Source: Mycolicibacterium chubuense NBB4
GTDB lineage: Bacteria > Actinomycetota > Actinomycetes > Mycobacteriales > Mycobacteriaceae
Direction of reading: 5' to 3'
Length of the DNA: 64,000 nt
NCBI RefSeq assembly: GCF_000266905.1
Contig: NC_018027.1
Span: 5,332,001 to 5,396,000, forward strand
Shown: in pieces, positions 9,207 to 17,808 of the stretch
How the letters are laid out: every line of letters begins with the position of its first letter
How positions within the stretch are numbered: position 1 is the first letter of the stretch
Made by a program: the position numbers and the translations under genes
Notes under the pieces: model-generated
Told to the model about the DNA's origin: nothing
What the model saw: only the letters and a program-made list of their open reading frames with translations
The model's database searches: none

Positions 9207-11132
9207 ATGACCACTATCGCCAACGACACCAGTGTGCAGAACCACCCTCTTCGGCCCGCCATCGTGGTGGGTGCACTCGGCGTGGTCTTCGGGGACATCG
9301 GGACCAGCCCGATCTACACGCTCGCGACCGTGTTCAACCCGAGAGACCCGCATCCGGTGCCCGTGGCACCGCAGAACGTCTACGGCGTGGTGTCGCTGAT
9401 CTTCTGGTCGGTGATGACGATCGTGACGCTGACCTATGTCTCGCTGGTCATGCGCGCCGACAACCACGGCGAGGGCGGCATCATGGCGCTGATCACCCTG
9501 GTGCGGAAGTGGGCCGCGCCCAAGACCCGGCGCACCGCGCTGGCACTGGCCGCTCTCGGCGTGTTCGGCGCCGCCCTGTTCTTCGGCGACAGCATGATCA
9601 CCCCGGCGATCTCCGTGCTGTCGGCGGTCGAAGGTCTCGAGGTGGTCGACCCGGGGTTCGCGAGGTTCGTCGTCCCCGTGACGGCGGTGATCATCCTGGC
9701 GCTCTTCGCGGTTCAGCGGCGCGGCACCGCGGCGGTCGGCCGGTTCTTCGGGCCCGTCATGATCGTCTGGTTCGCCGCGATCGGCGCCTGCGGCATCGCG
9801 GGCATCGCGCACAATCCCGACATCCTGTGGGCGCTGTCGCCGACCCACGCGCTGTCGTTCATCGCGGGCCACTTCCCCATCGCGTTCTTCGCGCTGGCCG
9901 CGGTCGTGCTCGCGGTCACGGGCGCCGAGGCGCTCTACGCCGACATGGGCCACTTCGGCCGCAAAGCCATCACGGTCGGCTGGCTGGGCCTGGTGCTGCC
10001 GGCGCTCACGCTGAACTATTTCGGGCAGGGTGCGCTGGTGCTGCGCGACGAGAGCACCGTGCACGCACCGTTCTTCCTCCTCACCCCGGAATGGGCCCGC
10101 GTCCCGATGGTGCTGCTGGCGACCGCGGCGACCGTCATCGCGTCGCAGGCCGTGATCACCGGCGCCTTCTCGGTCGCCTCGCAGGCCGCCCAGCTGGGAT
10201 ACCTGCCGCGGCTGAGGATTCAGCACACGTCCGCCGCGACGATGGGCCAGATCTACGTCCCGTGGATCAACGGCATGCTGATGGTCGCCGTGCTGATCCT
10301 GGTGTTCGCGTTCCGCAGCTCGGCGGCGCTGGGCTACGCCTACGGCATGGCGGTCACCGGGACCATCACGATCACCACGCTGCTGTTCCTGTACCTGGCC
10401 CGCACCAGGGCCGGTGCGCCGCTGTGGCTGGTTCTCGGCGGCGGCGGCGCCCTGCTGGCCGTCGACCTGATGTTCTTCGCCGCCAACCTCACCAAACTCG
10501 TGCACGGAGCCTGGCTGCCGCTGCTGATCGCGATCACGGCGTTCACCGTGATGACGACGTGGCAGCGCGGGCGCGAGATCGTCACCGCGCAGCGCGGACA
10601 GGCCGAGGGACCGATGCTCGAGTTCATCGACGGCCTCCGGACCAAGGAGCCGCCGCTGGTCCGGCTGCCGGGCACCGCGGTGTTCCTCAACCGGGGCAGT
10701 GAGACCGCGCCACTGTCGATGCGGGCCAACGTCGAACACAACCACGTGCTGGCCGAACACGTCGTGATCCTGTCGCTGACCACCGAGCCGGTGCCCCGCA
10801 TCGCCGATTCCGAACGGGTCACCGTCGACGATCTCGGCGCCACCGACGACGGGATCATCCATGTCGTCGCGCGCTACGGGTACATGGAGCGGGCCGATGT
10901 GCCGAACGCGCTGCGGCTGCTGACACCCGAGCAGACCGAAGGGCGCCTCGACGTCGACGGCGCCACCTACTTCTTGTCGAAACTCGAACTCTGCCAGGGC
11001 GATGCGCCCACGATGGCGCCGTGGCGCAAGCGGCTGTTCATCGCGACGTCCTACGTCGCCGCCGACGCGGCCGCCTACTTCGGCCTGCCGCTGGACCGGA
11101 CGGTGATCATCGGTTCCCGGCTGGAGGTGTGA
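9207..11132 (+). CDS. kup: Kup-family potassium uptake permease
   Basis: A 641-residue K+:H+ symporter (HAK/KUP/KT family). The diagnostic first-span motif GVVFGDIGTSPIYTL is near residue 25-40, followed by twelve predicted membrane helices (residues ~20-440) and a C-terminal cytoplasmic domain of ~190 residues. GEGGIMALITLVRKW and FFGDSMITPAISVLSAVEGLEV are family hallmarks. The ATG at 9207 has no ribosome site and no obvious -10 just upstream, so the start is only probable. The 3' end overlaps the convergent GH65 gene by 58 bp. Confidence 0.93.
   Translation: MTTIANDTSVQNHPLRPAIVVGALGVVFGDIGTSPIYTLATVFNPRDPHPVPVAPQNVYGVVSLIFWSVMTIVTLTYVSLVMRADNHGEGGIMALITLVRKWAAPKTRRTALALAALGVFGAALFFGDSMITPAISVLSAVEGLEVVDPGFARFVVPVTAVIILALFAVQRRGTAAVGRFFGPVMIVWFAAIGACGIAGIAHNPDILWALSPTHALSFIAGHFPIAFFALAAVVLAVTGAEALYADMGHFGRKAITVGWLGLVLPALTLNYFGQGALVLRDESTVHAPFFLLTPEWARVPMVLLATAATVIASQAVITGAFSVASQAAQLGYLPRLRIQHTSAATMGQIYVPWINGMLMVAVLILVFAFRSSAALGYAYGMAVTGTITITTLLFLYLARTRAGAPLWLVLGGGGALLAVDLMFFAANLTKLVHGAWLPLLIAITAFTVMTTWQRGREIVTAQRGQAEGPMLEFIDGLRTKEPPLVRLPGTAVFLNRGSETAPLSMRANVEHNHVLAEHVVILSLTTEPVPRIADSERVTVDDLGATDDGIIHVVARYGYMERADVPNALRLLTPEQTEGRLDVDGATYFLSKLELCQGDAPTMAPWRKRLFIATSYVAADAAAYFGLPLDRTVIIGSRLEV
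9213..9218 (-). promoter_or_regulatory. Possible -10 box (GATAGT) inside the kup coding start
   Basis: Read on the minus strand, GATAGT (an nAnnnT-type -10) is 7 nt before the GTG at 9205. It lies within codons 3-4 of kup, so the promoter of one gene would be embedded in the coding start of the other. Confidence 0.35.
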
Positions 11133-13489
11133 CCCTGCACGTGTCTGCGCAGCGGTTCGCGACCGGCCGGCTGCGGCGGCGGTGGCAGCAGCGGGGTGCG
11201 CGGGCGCACCGGCGCCCGCGTCGGCGAGTCGGTGGTGATCTCCAGTGGTTCGCCCGCGTGGCGGATGGTCAAGGTCGTGTGGGGCCCGTCGCGCAACGTG
11301 TAGGTGACCGAGGTGTGGGTGGCCTCGACCGTGACGCGGAAATCGCGCCAGCGCAGGCGGAATCGCAGGCGCGAGATGCCGCTAGGCAGGTGGGGGTCCA
11401 GTGCCAGCACGCCCTCGTCGTCGCGCAGTCCGCCGAACCCGGCGACCAGCGCGGTCCAGCTGCCGGCCAGTGAGGCCAGGTGCAGGCCGTCGCCGGTGTT
11501 GTGGTGCAGGTTGCGCAGATCGATCAGCGCCGCCTCGTAGGCGTAGTCGTGCGCGAGCTCCAGATGGCCGACCTCGGCGCACATCACCGCCTGCGTGCAC
11601 GCCGACAGCGACGAGTCGCGCGTGGTGCGGCGCTCGTAGTAGTCGACGTTGCGGGCCTTCTGCTCGGCGGTGAACGCGTGGCTCTGCCAGTGCATCGCGA
11701 GCACCAGGTCGGCCTGCTTGATGACCTGGGCCGGGTAGAGCCGCACGTACGGTTCGTGCAGCAGCAGTGGATATTCGGTGTTCGCGGTGAAGTCCCACTC
11801 GCGCAGCGTGGTAAACCCCTCGCACTGCGGGTGCACGCCGAGTTCGTGGTCATAGGGGATGTGCACGGCGTCGGCGGCGTCGCGCCAGGCCGCGGTCTCC
11901 TCGGTACCCACGCCGAGCTCGCATGCGAGGTCGGGATGGCGCGTGCAGGCGTCGGCGGCGGTGCGCAGATTCGCCGCGGCCATCAGATTGGTGAACACGT
12001 TGTCCCGCACCACCGCGGTGTACTCGTCGGGGCCGGTCACCCCGTCGATGCGCCAGGCGCCGTGGCGGTCGTGATGTCCCAGCGACAGCCACAGCCGGGC
12101 GGTGTCGACGAGAACGGCCAGCCCGCAACTCTTTTCCAGCGAGTCGTCGCCGGTGACCACCCGGTAGCGCTCGAACGCCATCGCGATGTCGGCGTTGACG
12201 TGGAACGCGGCCGTGCCCGCCGGCCAGTACGCCGAGCACTCCTCGCCGGCGATCGTGCGCCACGGGAAGCTCGCGCCGGCGAGATCCAGTTCGCGGGCGC
12301 GGGAGCGAGCCAGGTCCAGGGTCGAGGCGCGCCACCGCAGCGCGTCGGCGGCCGCGTGGGGCGCGGTGTACGTCAGCACGGGCAACACGTAACCCTCGCT
12401 GTCCCAGAAGGTGTGGCCGTCGTACCCGGTCCCGGTGAGTCCCTTGCCCGCGATCGCGCGGCGCTCGGCGCGCGCGCTGGCCTGCATCACATGGAAGAGC
12501 CCGAAGCGCACCGCCTGCTGGCAATCGGCGTCGCCGTCGACCTCGACGTCGGCGCAGTCCCAGAACGCGTCGAGGTAGGCGCGCTGTTCGTCGAGCAACC
12601 CCTGCCAGCCGGTGTATCGGGCCGCGGCGATCGCGGCGGCGGCCTGATCGCGCAGCGCCGGGCGCGAACGCAGACTCGACCAGCCGTAGGCCAGGTATTT
12701 GACGATGCGAAGCCGCTCACCGGATTTCAGGCCGCACACCACGGTGGTGCGGGCCCAGTCCGCACCGGCATCCCCGTCGAAGTCGACACGCCCGGGCGCG
12801 TCGACCGCGTGGTCCATCGCGGCGGCCAGCATCAACCCGCTGGAGCGGGTGCGGTGGATCAGCAGCGCACCGCGGTCGCTGACCTCGTGCTGAATCGGCT
12901 CGAGCGGGTTCACCAGTACCGCAGCCACTCTGGGATCGCCGGAGGTCGCGGGTTGATCCTCGTTGGCCACGAGTTCGGACTGCAGGGTGACGCGCACGTC
13001 GTCGCCGACCGCCTCGACCACGTACTCGATGGCGGCCAGCCCCCGCTGCGCCAGCGACACCAGCCGCACCGAGGTCACCTTCACCCGCTTGCCGGCCGGC
13101 GAGCACCACTCCGCTGTGCGGGTGAGCGTGCCGGCCCGCATGTCGAGAATCCGCTCGTGGGAAAGCAGGTCGCCGTAGCGCACGTCGAAGGGCTCGTCCT
13201 CGACCAGCAACCGGATCAGCTTCCCGTTGGTGACGTCGACGATGGACTGGCCGTCCTCGGGATAGCCGAAGCCGGCTTCGGCGTAGGGCAGCGGGCGGAT
13301 CTCGTAGAACCCGTTGAGGTAGGTGCCGGGCAGCCCGTAGGGTTCGCCCTCGTCGAGATTGCCGCGCAGCCCGATGTGGCCGTTGGACAGCGCGAACAGC
13401 GACTCGGTCTGCGGCAGCAGGTCGAGACAGAGTTCGGTCTCGCGCACCAGCCACGGCTCGACGGGGAACGCGTCGTCGACGATCATCAT
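11075..13489 (-). CDS. Glycoside hydrolase family 65 protein (trehalose/kojibiose phosphorylase type)
   Basis: An 804-residue GH65 enzyme, the length of maltose, trehalose and kojibiose phosphorylases. The N-terminal beta-sandwich includes the [20 protein letters not shown] strand. The (alpha/alpha)6 barrel holds [22 protein letters not shown] and the general-acid segment [15 protein letters not shown], in which the Glu of GPDEY is catalytic in the family. It ends with a basic, Pro-rich tail. Family reaction: phosphorolysis of an alpha-linked disaccharide to beta-glucose 1-phosphate and glucose, though hydrolases also occur. It is coupled by an ATGA overlap to a beta-phosphoglucomutase-like gene, the same pairing as Rv3400/Rv3401. 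The order fits disaccharide to beta-G1P to G6P. Confidence 0.9.
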   Translation of the reverse strand: MMIVDDAFPVEPWLVRETELCLDLLPQTESLFALSNGHIGLRGNLDEGEPYGLPGTYLNGFYEIRPLPYAEAGFGYPEDGQSIVDVTNGKLIRLLVEDEPFDVRYGDLLSHERILDMRAGTLTRTAEWCSPAGKRVKVTSVRLVSLAQRGLAAIEYVVEAVGDDVRVTLQSELVANEDQPATSGDPRVAAVLVNPLEPIQHEVSDRGALLIHRTRSSGLMLAAAMDHAVDAPGRVDFDGDAGADWARTTVVCGLKSGERLRIVKYLAYGWSSLRSRPALRDQAAAAIAAARYTGWQGLLDEQRAYLDAFWDCADVEVDGDADCQQAVRFGLFHVMQASARAERRAIAGKGLTGTGYDGHTFWDSEGYVLPVLTYTAPHAAADALRWRASTLDLARSRARELDLAGASFPWRTIAGEECSAYWPAGTAAFHVNADIAMAFERYRVVTGDDSLEKSCGLAVLVDTARLWLSLGHHDRHGAWRIDGVTGPDEYTAVVRDNVFTNLMAAANLRTAADACTRHPDLACELGVGTEETAAWRDAADAVHIPYDHELGVHPQCEGFTTLREWDFTANTEYPLLLHEPYVRLYPAQVIKQADLVLAMHWQSHAFTAEQKARNVDYYERRTTRDSSLSACTQAVMCAEVGHLELAHDYAYEAALIDLRNLHHNTGDGLHLASLAGSWTALVAGFGGLRDDEGVLALDPHLPSGISRLRFRLRWRDFRVTVEATHTSVTYTLRDGPHTTLTIRHAGEPLEITTDSPTRAPVRPRTPLLPPPPQPAGREPLRRHVQGHTSSREPMITVRSSGRPK

Positions 13490-14196
13490 GGTGTGAGCAG
13501 CTCCCCGAGGTCGGTGACGACGACGTCGGCGCCGTGGTCGCGCAGCGCTTCGGCCTGCCCGACGCGGTCGACGCCGACGACGAGGCCGAACTCCCCCGCG
13601 CGGCCTGCGGCTACTCCGGCCAGCGCGTCCTCGAAAACCGCTGCGGCACTGGGCGGAACGTCTAGCATCTGGGCGGCGCGCAGGAAGGTGTCCGGCGCCG
13701 GTTTGCCCCGCAGCTGTTCGTCCCGCAGGGTGACGCCGTCCACCCGCGCCTCGATGTAGGTGTCCAGCCCGGTGATCTCGAGGACCTCGCGGGTGTTGGC
13801 GCTCGACGACACCACCGCTCGCCGCAGCCCCGCCTCGGCGGCGGCCTTCAGGTAGCGCCGGGACCCCTCGAACACCGTCACCCCGTCGGCGTGCAGCGTC
13901 TGCAGGAACAACTCGTTCTTGCGGCTGCCGAGATCGCGGACCGCGTCGTCGTCGGCGTCGATGTGCCGGCTGGCCAGAAACGAGCGGATGCCGTCGTCGC
14001 GCGGCTTCCCGTCGACGTACTCCTCGTAGTCGGCGCCCGCGTCGAACGGCACGAACCCGCCCGCATCACGGCCGGCCAGAAACTCGTCGAACATCTTCTT
14101 CCAGGCCCGCCGGTGCACGCCGGCCGTATCGGTGAGGACACCGTCGAGGTCGAACAGGCATGCGCGGATCCGATCGGGTAAGCCCAGCACCCACAC
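13486..14196 (-). CDS. HAD-family beta-phosphoglucomutase-like protein (Rv3400-like)
   Basis: About 236 residues from the GTG at 14196; the frame is open to 14250, but that would overlap the divergent gene start. The nucleophile motif [10 protein letters not shown] is near the N-terminus, followed by the cap-domain sequence [24 protein letters not shown] (motif II), [10 protein letters not shown] (motif III Lys) and [15 protein letters not shown] (motif IV acid pair). This is the pattern of beta-PGM, which interconverts beta-glucose 1-phosphate and glucose 6-phosphate. It is translationally coupled to the GH65 gene. A GTG at 14190 is an alternative start. A sugar-phosphatase role cannot be excluded. 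Confidence 0.85.
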   Translation of the reverse strand: MWVLGLPDRIRACLFDLDGVLTDTAGVHRRAWKKMFDEFLAGRDAGGFVPFDAGADYEEYVDGKPRDDGIRSFLASRHIDADDDAVRDLGSRKNELFLQTLHADGVTVFEGSRRYLKAAAEAGLRRAVVSSSANTREVLEITGLDTYIEARVDGVTLRDEQLRGKPAPDTFLRAAQMLDVPPSAAAVFEDALAGVAAGRAGEFGLVVGVDRVGQAEALRDHGADVVVTDLGELLTP

Positions 14197-14248
14197 TTCA
14201 TACCCCGTTGCGCGGAAGAATCCCCGCACTGTCATCGTTGCGTGCACC

Positions 14249-15121
14249 ATGCGGACCGGAATGCGGATCGGAACGGTGTTCCCCCAGACCGAGCTCGGCG
14301 GCGACCCGGGGGCCCTGCGGGCCTACGGCGAGCGCGTCGAAGAGCTCGGCTACGCCCACGTGCTGGCCTACGACCACGTGCTGGGCGCCGACCCCGCGAC
14401 GCACCGGGGCTGGGCCGGTCCCTACGACATCGACACGACGTTCCACGAACCCCTCGTGATGTTCGGCTACCTCGCCGCCGTCACGACCACGCTGGAGCTC
14501 GTCACCGGGGTGGTCATCCTGCCGCAGCGGCAGACGGCGCTGGTCGCCAAGCAGGCCGCGGAGGTCGACCTGCTCAGCGGGGGCCGCCTCCGCTTCGGCG
14601 TCGGCCTGGGCTGGAACGCCGTGGAGTACGAGGCGCTCGGCGAGGATTTCACCAACCGCGGCAGGCGCTCCGAGGAGCAGATCGAGCTGCTGCGGCGACT
14701 GTGGACGCAACGCTCGGTCACCCTCGACGGTCGCTACCACCGCGTCACCGGCGCGGGCATCGCACCGCTTCCGGTGCAGCGGCCCATCCCGGTGTGGATC
14801 GGCGCCGCCTCCGCGCGCGCCTACGCGAGGGTGGGACGGCTGGCCGACGGCTGGTTCCCCATGATCGGGCCGGGCCCCGCCCTCGACGAGGCGAGGGCCG
14901 CCGTAGCTGCGGCGGCGCGCGACGCGGGCCGCGATCCCGCCACGATCGGGATGGAGGGACGCGTGAGCTGGCAGCACGACGACGATCGCGCGCTCGCCGG
15001 GATCCGCGACTGGGCCGACCTCGGCGCGACACACCTGTCGATCAACACCATGGGCGCGGGCCTGCGCAGCGTCGACGACCACCTCGCGGTCCTGGAGACG
15101 CTCGCGGCGGGATTGTCCTAG
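14249..15121 (+). CDS. LLM-class F420-dependent oxidoreductase
   Basis: A 290-residue luciferase-like TIM-barrel protein. Family cues are [23 protein letters not shown] at the start, [46 protein letters not shown] around residues 75-120, and [22 protein letters not shown] near 190. In mycobacteria, proteins of this subgroup mostly use F420. The substrate is unknown. The gene is divergent from the HAD/GH65 pair, and the ATG at 14249 is the probable start. Its TAG stop lies in a CCTAGG palindrome that also supplies the stop of the convergent rhomboid gene. Confidence 0.88.
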   Translation: MRTGMRIGTVFPQTELGGDPGALRAYGERVEELGYAHVLAYDHVLGADPATHRGWAGPYDIDTTFHEPLVMFGYLAAVTTTLELVTGVVILPQRQTALVAKQAAEVDLLSGGRLRFGVGLGWNAVEYEALGEDFTNRGRRSEEQIELLRRLWTQRSVTLDGRYHRVTGAGIAPLPVQRPIPVWIGAASARAYARVGRLADGWFPMIGPGPALDEARAAVAAAARDAGRDPATIGMEGRVSWQHDDDRALAGIRDWADLGATHLSINTMGAGLRSVDDHLAVLETLAAGLS

Positions 15122-15990
15122 GACAGCCCGAACATCGAGCGCAGCTCGGCGGTGCGCCACCAGATCAGCACCGCGAACAGCACGAGCACCGCGGCGCTGG
15201 CGCCGGCCTGCACCAGCAGGCGCTGCGCGCGCGGGGCATACGCGTAGGCCGCGGCCACGACGGCGCCGGTGACCAGGCCGCCGATGTGGCCCTGCCAGCT
15301 GATGTTCTGTGAGCTGACCAGCGGGATGATGAACGTGAACGCGAGGTTCAGCACGATGATCACCACCACGCCGCGCACGTCCATGTTCAACTTTCTGCCC
15401 ACCACGAACAGCGCCCCGAACAGGCCGAACACCGCTCCGGAGGCGCCCGCCGTCGCCGAGTTCAGCGGCGAGAGCAGATAGGCGAGCACCGAGCCGCCCA
15501 GCGCGCTGAGCAGGTACAGCGCGCCGTAGCGCAGCCGTCCGAGCGCCGCCTCCAGAGGCGCGCCCACCACGTAGAGGGCCCACATGTTGAACAGGATGTG
15601 GGTGAACCCGTAGTGCAGGAACGCCGCGGTCAGCAGCCGGTACAGATCGCCGCCGGCCACCGCGGGCGGCCACAGCACCAGAGCGCGTTCGACGTCCGGC
15701 GACAGACTCTGCAGCACGAACATCAGCACGTTGAGGCCGATCAGCGCGTAGGTGACGACGGGCGCCGCCGAGCGCCGCCGCTGCCCGCCGAGCGCCGTCC
15801 TGGCCGGCGGCACCGTGCGCGCGGCCGCGCCGATGCAGTCGGCGCACTGGTGGCCGACCGCCGCGTCGTGCATGCACTCCGGGCAGATGAACCGGTTGCA
15901 GCGGGTGCAGCGGACGTACGTCGGCCGGTCCGGGTGGCGGTAGCAGGTCGGGACCTGCGCCGGGCTGCCCGGCATGTTCGGGTAGCTCAC
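15118..15990 (-). CDS. Rhomboid intramembrane serine protease with N-terminal B-box zinc finger
   Basis: A 290-residue integral membrane protease. Residues 16-52 form a Cys/His zinc finger (CYRHPDRPTYVRCTRCNRF, CPEC, HQCADC). Six membrane spans follow. The catalytic Ser184 is in GASGAVFG and the catalytic His235 in GHIGGLV, with the conserved HILFN segment at 131-135. Substrates are unknown. The GTG start overlaps the downstream end of the VOC gene by 4 bp (GTGA), so the two are co-transcribed. The opposite end converges on the LLM gene with a 4-bp overlap. Confidence 0.92.
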   Translation of the reverse strand: MSYPNMPGSPAQVPTCYRHPDRPTYVRCTRCNRFICPECMHDAAVGHQCADCIGAAARTVPPARTALGGQRRRSAAPVVTYALIGLNVLMFVLQSLSPDVERALVLWPPAVAGGDLYRLLTAAFLHYGFTHILFNMWALYVVGAPLEAALGRLRYGALYLLSALGGSVLAYLLSPLNSATAGASGAVFGLFGALFVVGRKLNMDVRGVVVIIVLNLAFTFIIPLVSSQNISWQGHIGGLVTGAVVAAAYAYAPRAQRLLVQAGASAAVLVLFAVLIWWRTAELRSMFGLS

Positions 15991-16394
15991 AGGACCCCGA
16001 ACAGCTCGATCCAGTTGCCGTCCGGGTCGGCGACGAACATCCAGCCCATTCCGGGCACCGGCGCGAACTCGGTGAGCGGCTCCACGATCTCGTGGTCGGA
16101 GGCCTCGAACGACTCCGCGACGGCGCGCAGGCCGTTCACCCCGATCGTGAAGTACCGCAGCCCGGCCTGGGCGCGGCCACCGCCCGGCGCCGGCGGTGCC
16201 TGCGGTGGGTCGGTGTAGGTGACGAGCTTGAGCACGCTGCCGCCCAGCGAGTAGCGCCGCTGCGAGCCGCCCTCGAAGTCGATCTCGCCCTGCGGCTCGA
16301 GTTCCAGGAAACCCTCGTAGAACGCCACCATGGCGTCGAGGCGGGTGGTCACGAGGCCCACCTCGATGCCGGGGGTGAGCAAATCCAGCTTCAC
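15987..16394 (-). CDS. VOC/glyoxalase-superfamily protein
   Basis: A 135-residue protein made of two beta-alpha-beta-beta-beta modules. IEVGLVTTRLDAMVAFYEGFLELEP opens the first, and WMFVADPDGNWIELFGVL closes the second with the usual metal-site Glu. It could be a lyase, isomerase or dioxygenase-like protein; no specific reaction can be assigned. The GTG at 16394 is favoured because it starts just before the first strand, although the frame is open to 16481. First gene of a two-gene operon with the rhomboid protease. Confidence 0.8.
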   Translation of the reverse strand: MKLDLLTPGIEVGLVTTRLDAMVAFYEGFLELEPQGEIDFEGGSQRRYSLGGSVLKLVTYTDPPQAPPAPGGGRAQAGLRYFTIGVNGLRAVAESFEASDHEIVEPLTEFAPVPGMGWMFVADPDGNWIELFGVL

Positions 16395-16746
16395 GGAGAC
16401 CAAACTAGCCGTCGAGCGGATCGTGTCCCACACGTCAGGGCTCGGCGCGCAGGAACGGGGCCTCCGCGCGTCGGGCGACATAACGATTCGGCCACAACGC
16501 AGATCACGATCAATTAAGGGTCTACGGCAAATCCTGAGAACTCACAGCGTTTCACCAGCCGCGTGGCGTCCGGAACGCCGTTATCGCCCCCGTTTGAGGC
16601 CGAGATCACGCCCGGAAACCGTAACGCGCGCGGCAGCGTCCGCGTGCGGGCCGCGAGCCGCGTTTGGCCAGTTTTCCACACGGTTACTTTGGATTTCGGG
16701 CGGGGAAGCAGTAACCGAATCACGATCTCGAAGGACCAGGACCAAC
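16395..16746. other. 352-bp divergent intergenic region
   Basis: No coding frame with mycobacterial codon pattern is visible. It is less GC-rich than its surroundings in two patches (near 16480-16520 and 16670-16700). It must hold the promoters of the VOC/rhomboid operon (leftward) and the MHB gene (rightward). A candidate rightward promoter is TTGGCC (16664-16669) and TACTTT (16685-16690) with 15-bp spacing. I see no RNA gene. Confidence 0.5.
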
Positions 16747-17151
16747 ATGAATCTCAGTGGTAACTCCATGCGCCGCAAGCTCGCGGGTGTCGGGGCGGCA
16801 TGTCTGTTCGGGGGCCTGGCCGCAGCAACGGTGGCCGCCCCGGCGGCCATCGCCGCGCCGGCCGACCAGTGCAGTGCCAGCGCCGTGGCCGGCACCGTCG
16901 GCTCGGTCACGACCGCGGCCCGCCAGTACCTCGACACCCACCCGGGCGCCAACCAGGCCGTCACCGCGGCGATGAGCCAGCCGCGCCCCGCGGCGGAGGC
17001 CAACCTGCGTGGCTATTTCACCGCCAACCCGTCGGAGTACTACGACCTGCGCGGCATCCTGACGCCGATCGGCGACACGCAGCGCGCGTGCAACGTCTCG
17101 GTGCTGCCGGGTGACCTGCAGTCGGCGTACGACACCTTCATGGCCGGCTGA
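16747..17151 (+). CDS. Secreted haemophore-like haem-binding protein (MHB)
   Basis: A 134-residue exported protein with a signal peptide (residues 1-~40; charged N-terminus MRRK, hydrophobic GAACLFGGLAAATVAAPAA, cleavage near AIAAPADQ). The mature ~95 residues form the mycobacterial haemophore-like domain seen in Rv0203: two cysteines (DQCSA and RACNV) for a disulfide, TTAARQYLDTHPGANQAVTAA, and the YF/YY aromatic cluster (GYFTANPSEYYDLRG). Mycobacterial homologues bind haem outside the cell. A GAAGGA sequence precedes the ATG. A strong hairpin follows the gene, separating it from the next. Confidence 0.87.
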   Translation: MNLSGNSMRRKLAGVGAACLFGGLAAATVAAPAAIAAPADQCSASAVAGTVGSVTTAARQYLDTHPGANQAVTAAMSQPRPAAEANLRGYFTANPSEYYDLRGILTPIGDTQRACNVSVLPGDLQSAYDTFMAG

Positions 17152-17162
17152 TTCCTCCTGGT

Positions 17163-17193
17163 CGCGGCGGCGGGGTTCTGCCCCGCCGCCGCG
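17163..17193 (+). terminator. Perfect 13-bp GC hairpin after the MHB gene
   Basis: Arms 17163-17175 and 17181-17193 are perfectly complementary around a TTCTG loop, starting 12 bp after the MHB stop codon. There is no T-run; U-less hairpins are a proposed mycobacterial terminator form. Confidence 0.6.
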
Positions 17194-17198
17194 GCACT

Positions 17199-17204
17199 TA
17201 GACT
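17199..17204 (+). promoter_or_regulatory. -10 box (TAGACT) for a leaderless or short-leader mRNA
   Basis: TAGACT fits TAnnnT and ends 8 nt before the ATG at 17213, directly after the upstream terminator hairpin. No Shine-Dalgarno sequence is present. Confidence 0.45.
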
Positions 17205-17212
17205 GGCTCGCT

Positions 17213-17689
17213 ATGAGGCTCACGACGACGGCCGCCCTCGCCGCGGCGGTGGTGATCGGCTGCGGCGCCGGCCCGCTGACCGCATCGCCGGCAGCTCTGG
17301 CGCAGCCCGCTCCCCCGGCGCCCGCACCCGCACCCGGGCCGGCGCCGGCACCCGGCCCCGCCGAGGGGCTCAAGACCACGATCGACGCCAACGGTTCCTA
17401 CACCGTCGGCAAGGACATCGCACCGGGGGTCTACCAGTCCGCCGGCCCGGTGCCCGACGGCGCCTGCTACTGGAAGCGCAGCGCCGGCGACAAACTCGTC
17501 GACAACGCGATGACGAAGAAGCCGGCGTTCGTCCAGATCGACCCGACCGACACCACGTTCACCACCAGCGACTGCCAGCCCTGGCAGCTCACCAACGCGC
17601 CGATGCCACCGCAACCCGGCCCCGGTGAGCTGCTCGGCCAGCTGACCCAGGCGATCGGCAGCGGCATGTTCAACGGCGGTCCGCGCTGA
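17213..17689 (+). CDS. Secreted Pro-rich hypothetical protein
   Basis: A 158-residue protein with a signal peptide (MRLTTTAALAAAVVIGCGAG, cleavage near ALAQP). A Pro/Ala/Gly linker (QPAPPAPAPAPGPAPAPGPA, residues ~31-50) leads to a small globular domain whose segment GSYTVGKDIAPGVYQSAGP is common in actinobacterial cell-surface proteins. Two cysteines (ACYWKR, SDCQPW) may pair. Function is unknown. Its TGA overlaps a possible CTG start of the downstream serine hydrolase. Confidence 0.75.
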   Translation: MRLTTTAALAAAVVIGCGAGPLTASPAALAQPAPPAPAPAPGPAPAPGPAEGLKTTIDANGSYTVGKDIAPGVYQSAGPVPDGACYWKRSAGDKLVDNAMTKKPAFVQIDPTDTTFTTSDCQPWQLTNAPMPPQPGPGELLGQLTQAIGSGMFNGGPR

Positions 17690-17808
17690 GCGTCGCCGCC
17701 AGCGACCGCGACGGCAGGATCGCCGTTCCCGACGACCTGGACGCGATCGCCTCGACCGGCGCCGAGGACCACTCCGGCATCGACTCCGCTGCCGTCGACC
17801 GCATCTGG

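Noticed and set aside
9198..10862. Long minus-strand open frame (about 554 codons) opposite kup
   Set aside because: Translation is His/Arg/Gln-rich without domains, while the kup frame has clear membrane helices and family motifs.
11480..13759. Plus-strand open frame of about 759 codons across the GH65 and HAD genes
   Set aside because: It spans two convincing genes on the other strand and shows no family similarity by eye, so it is a compositional shadow.
16395..16746. Small RNA or hidden gene in the 352-bp gap before the MHB gene
   Set aside because: No frame with coding-like third positions and no strong hairpin were found; only promoter-like elements are supportable.
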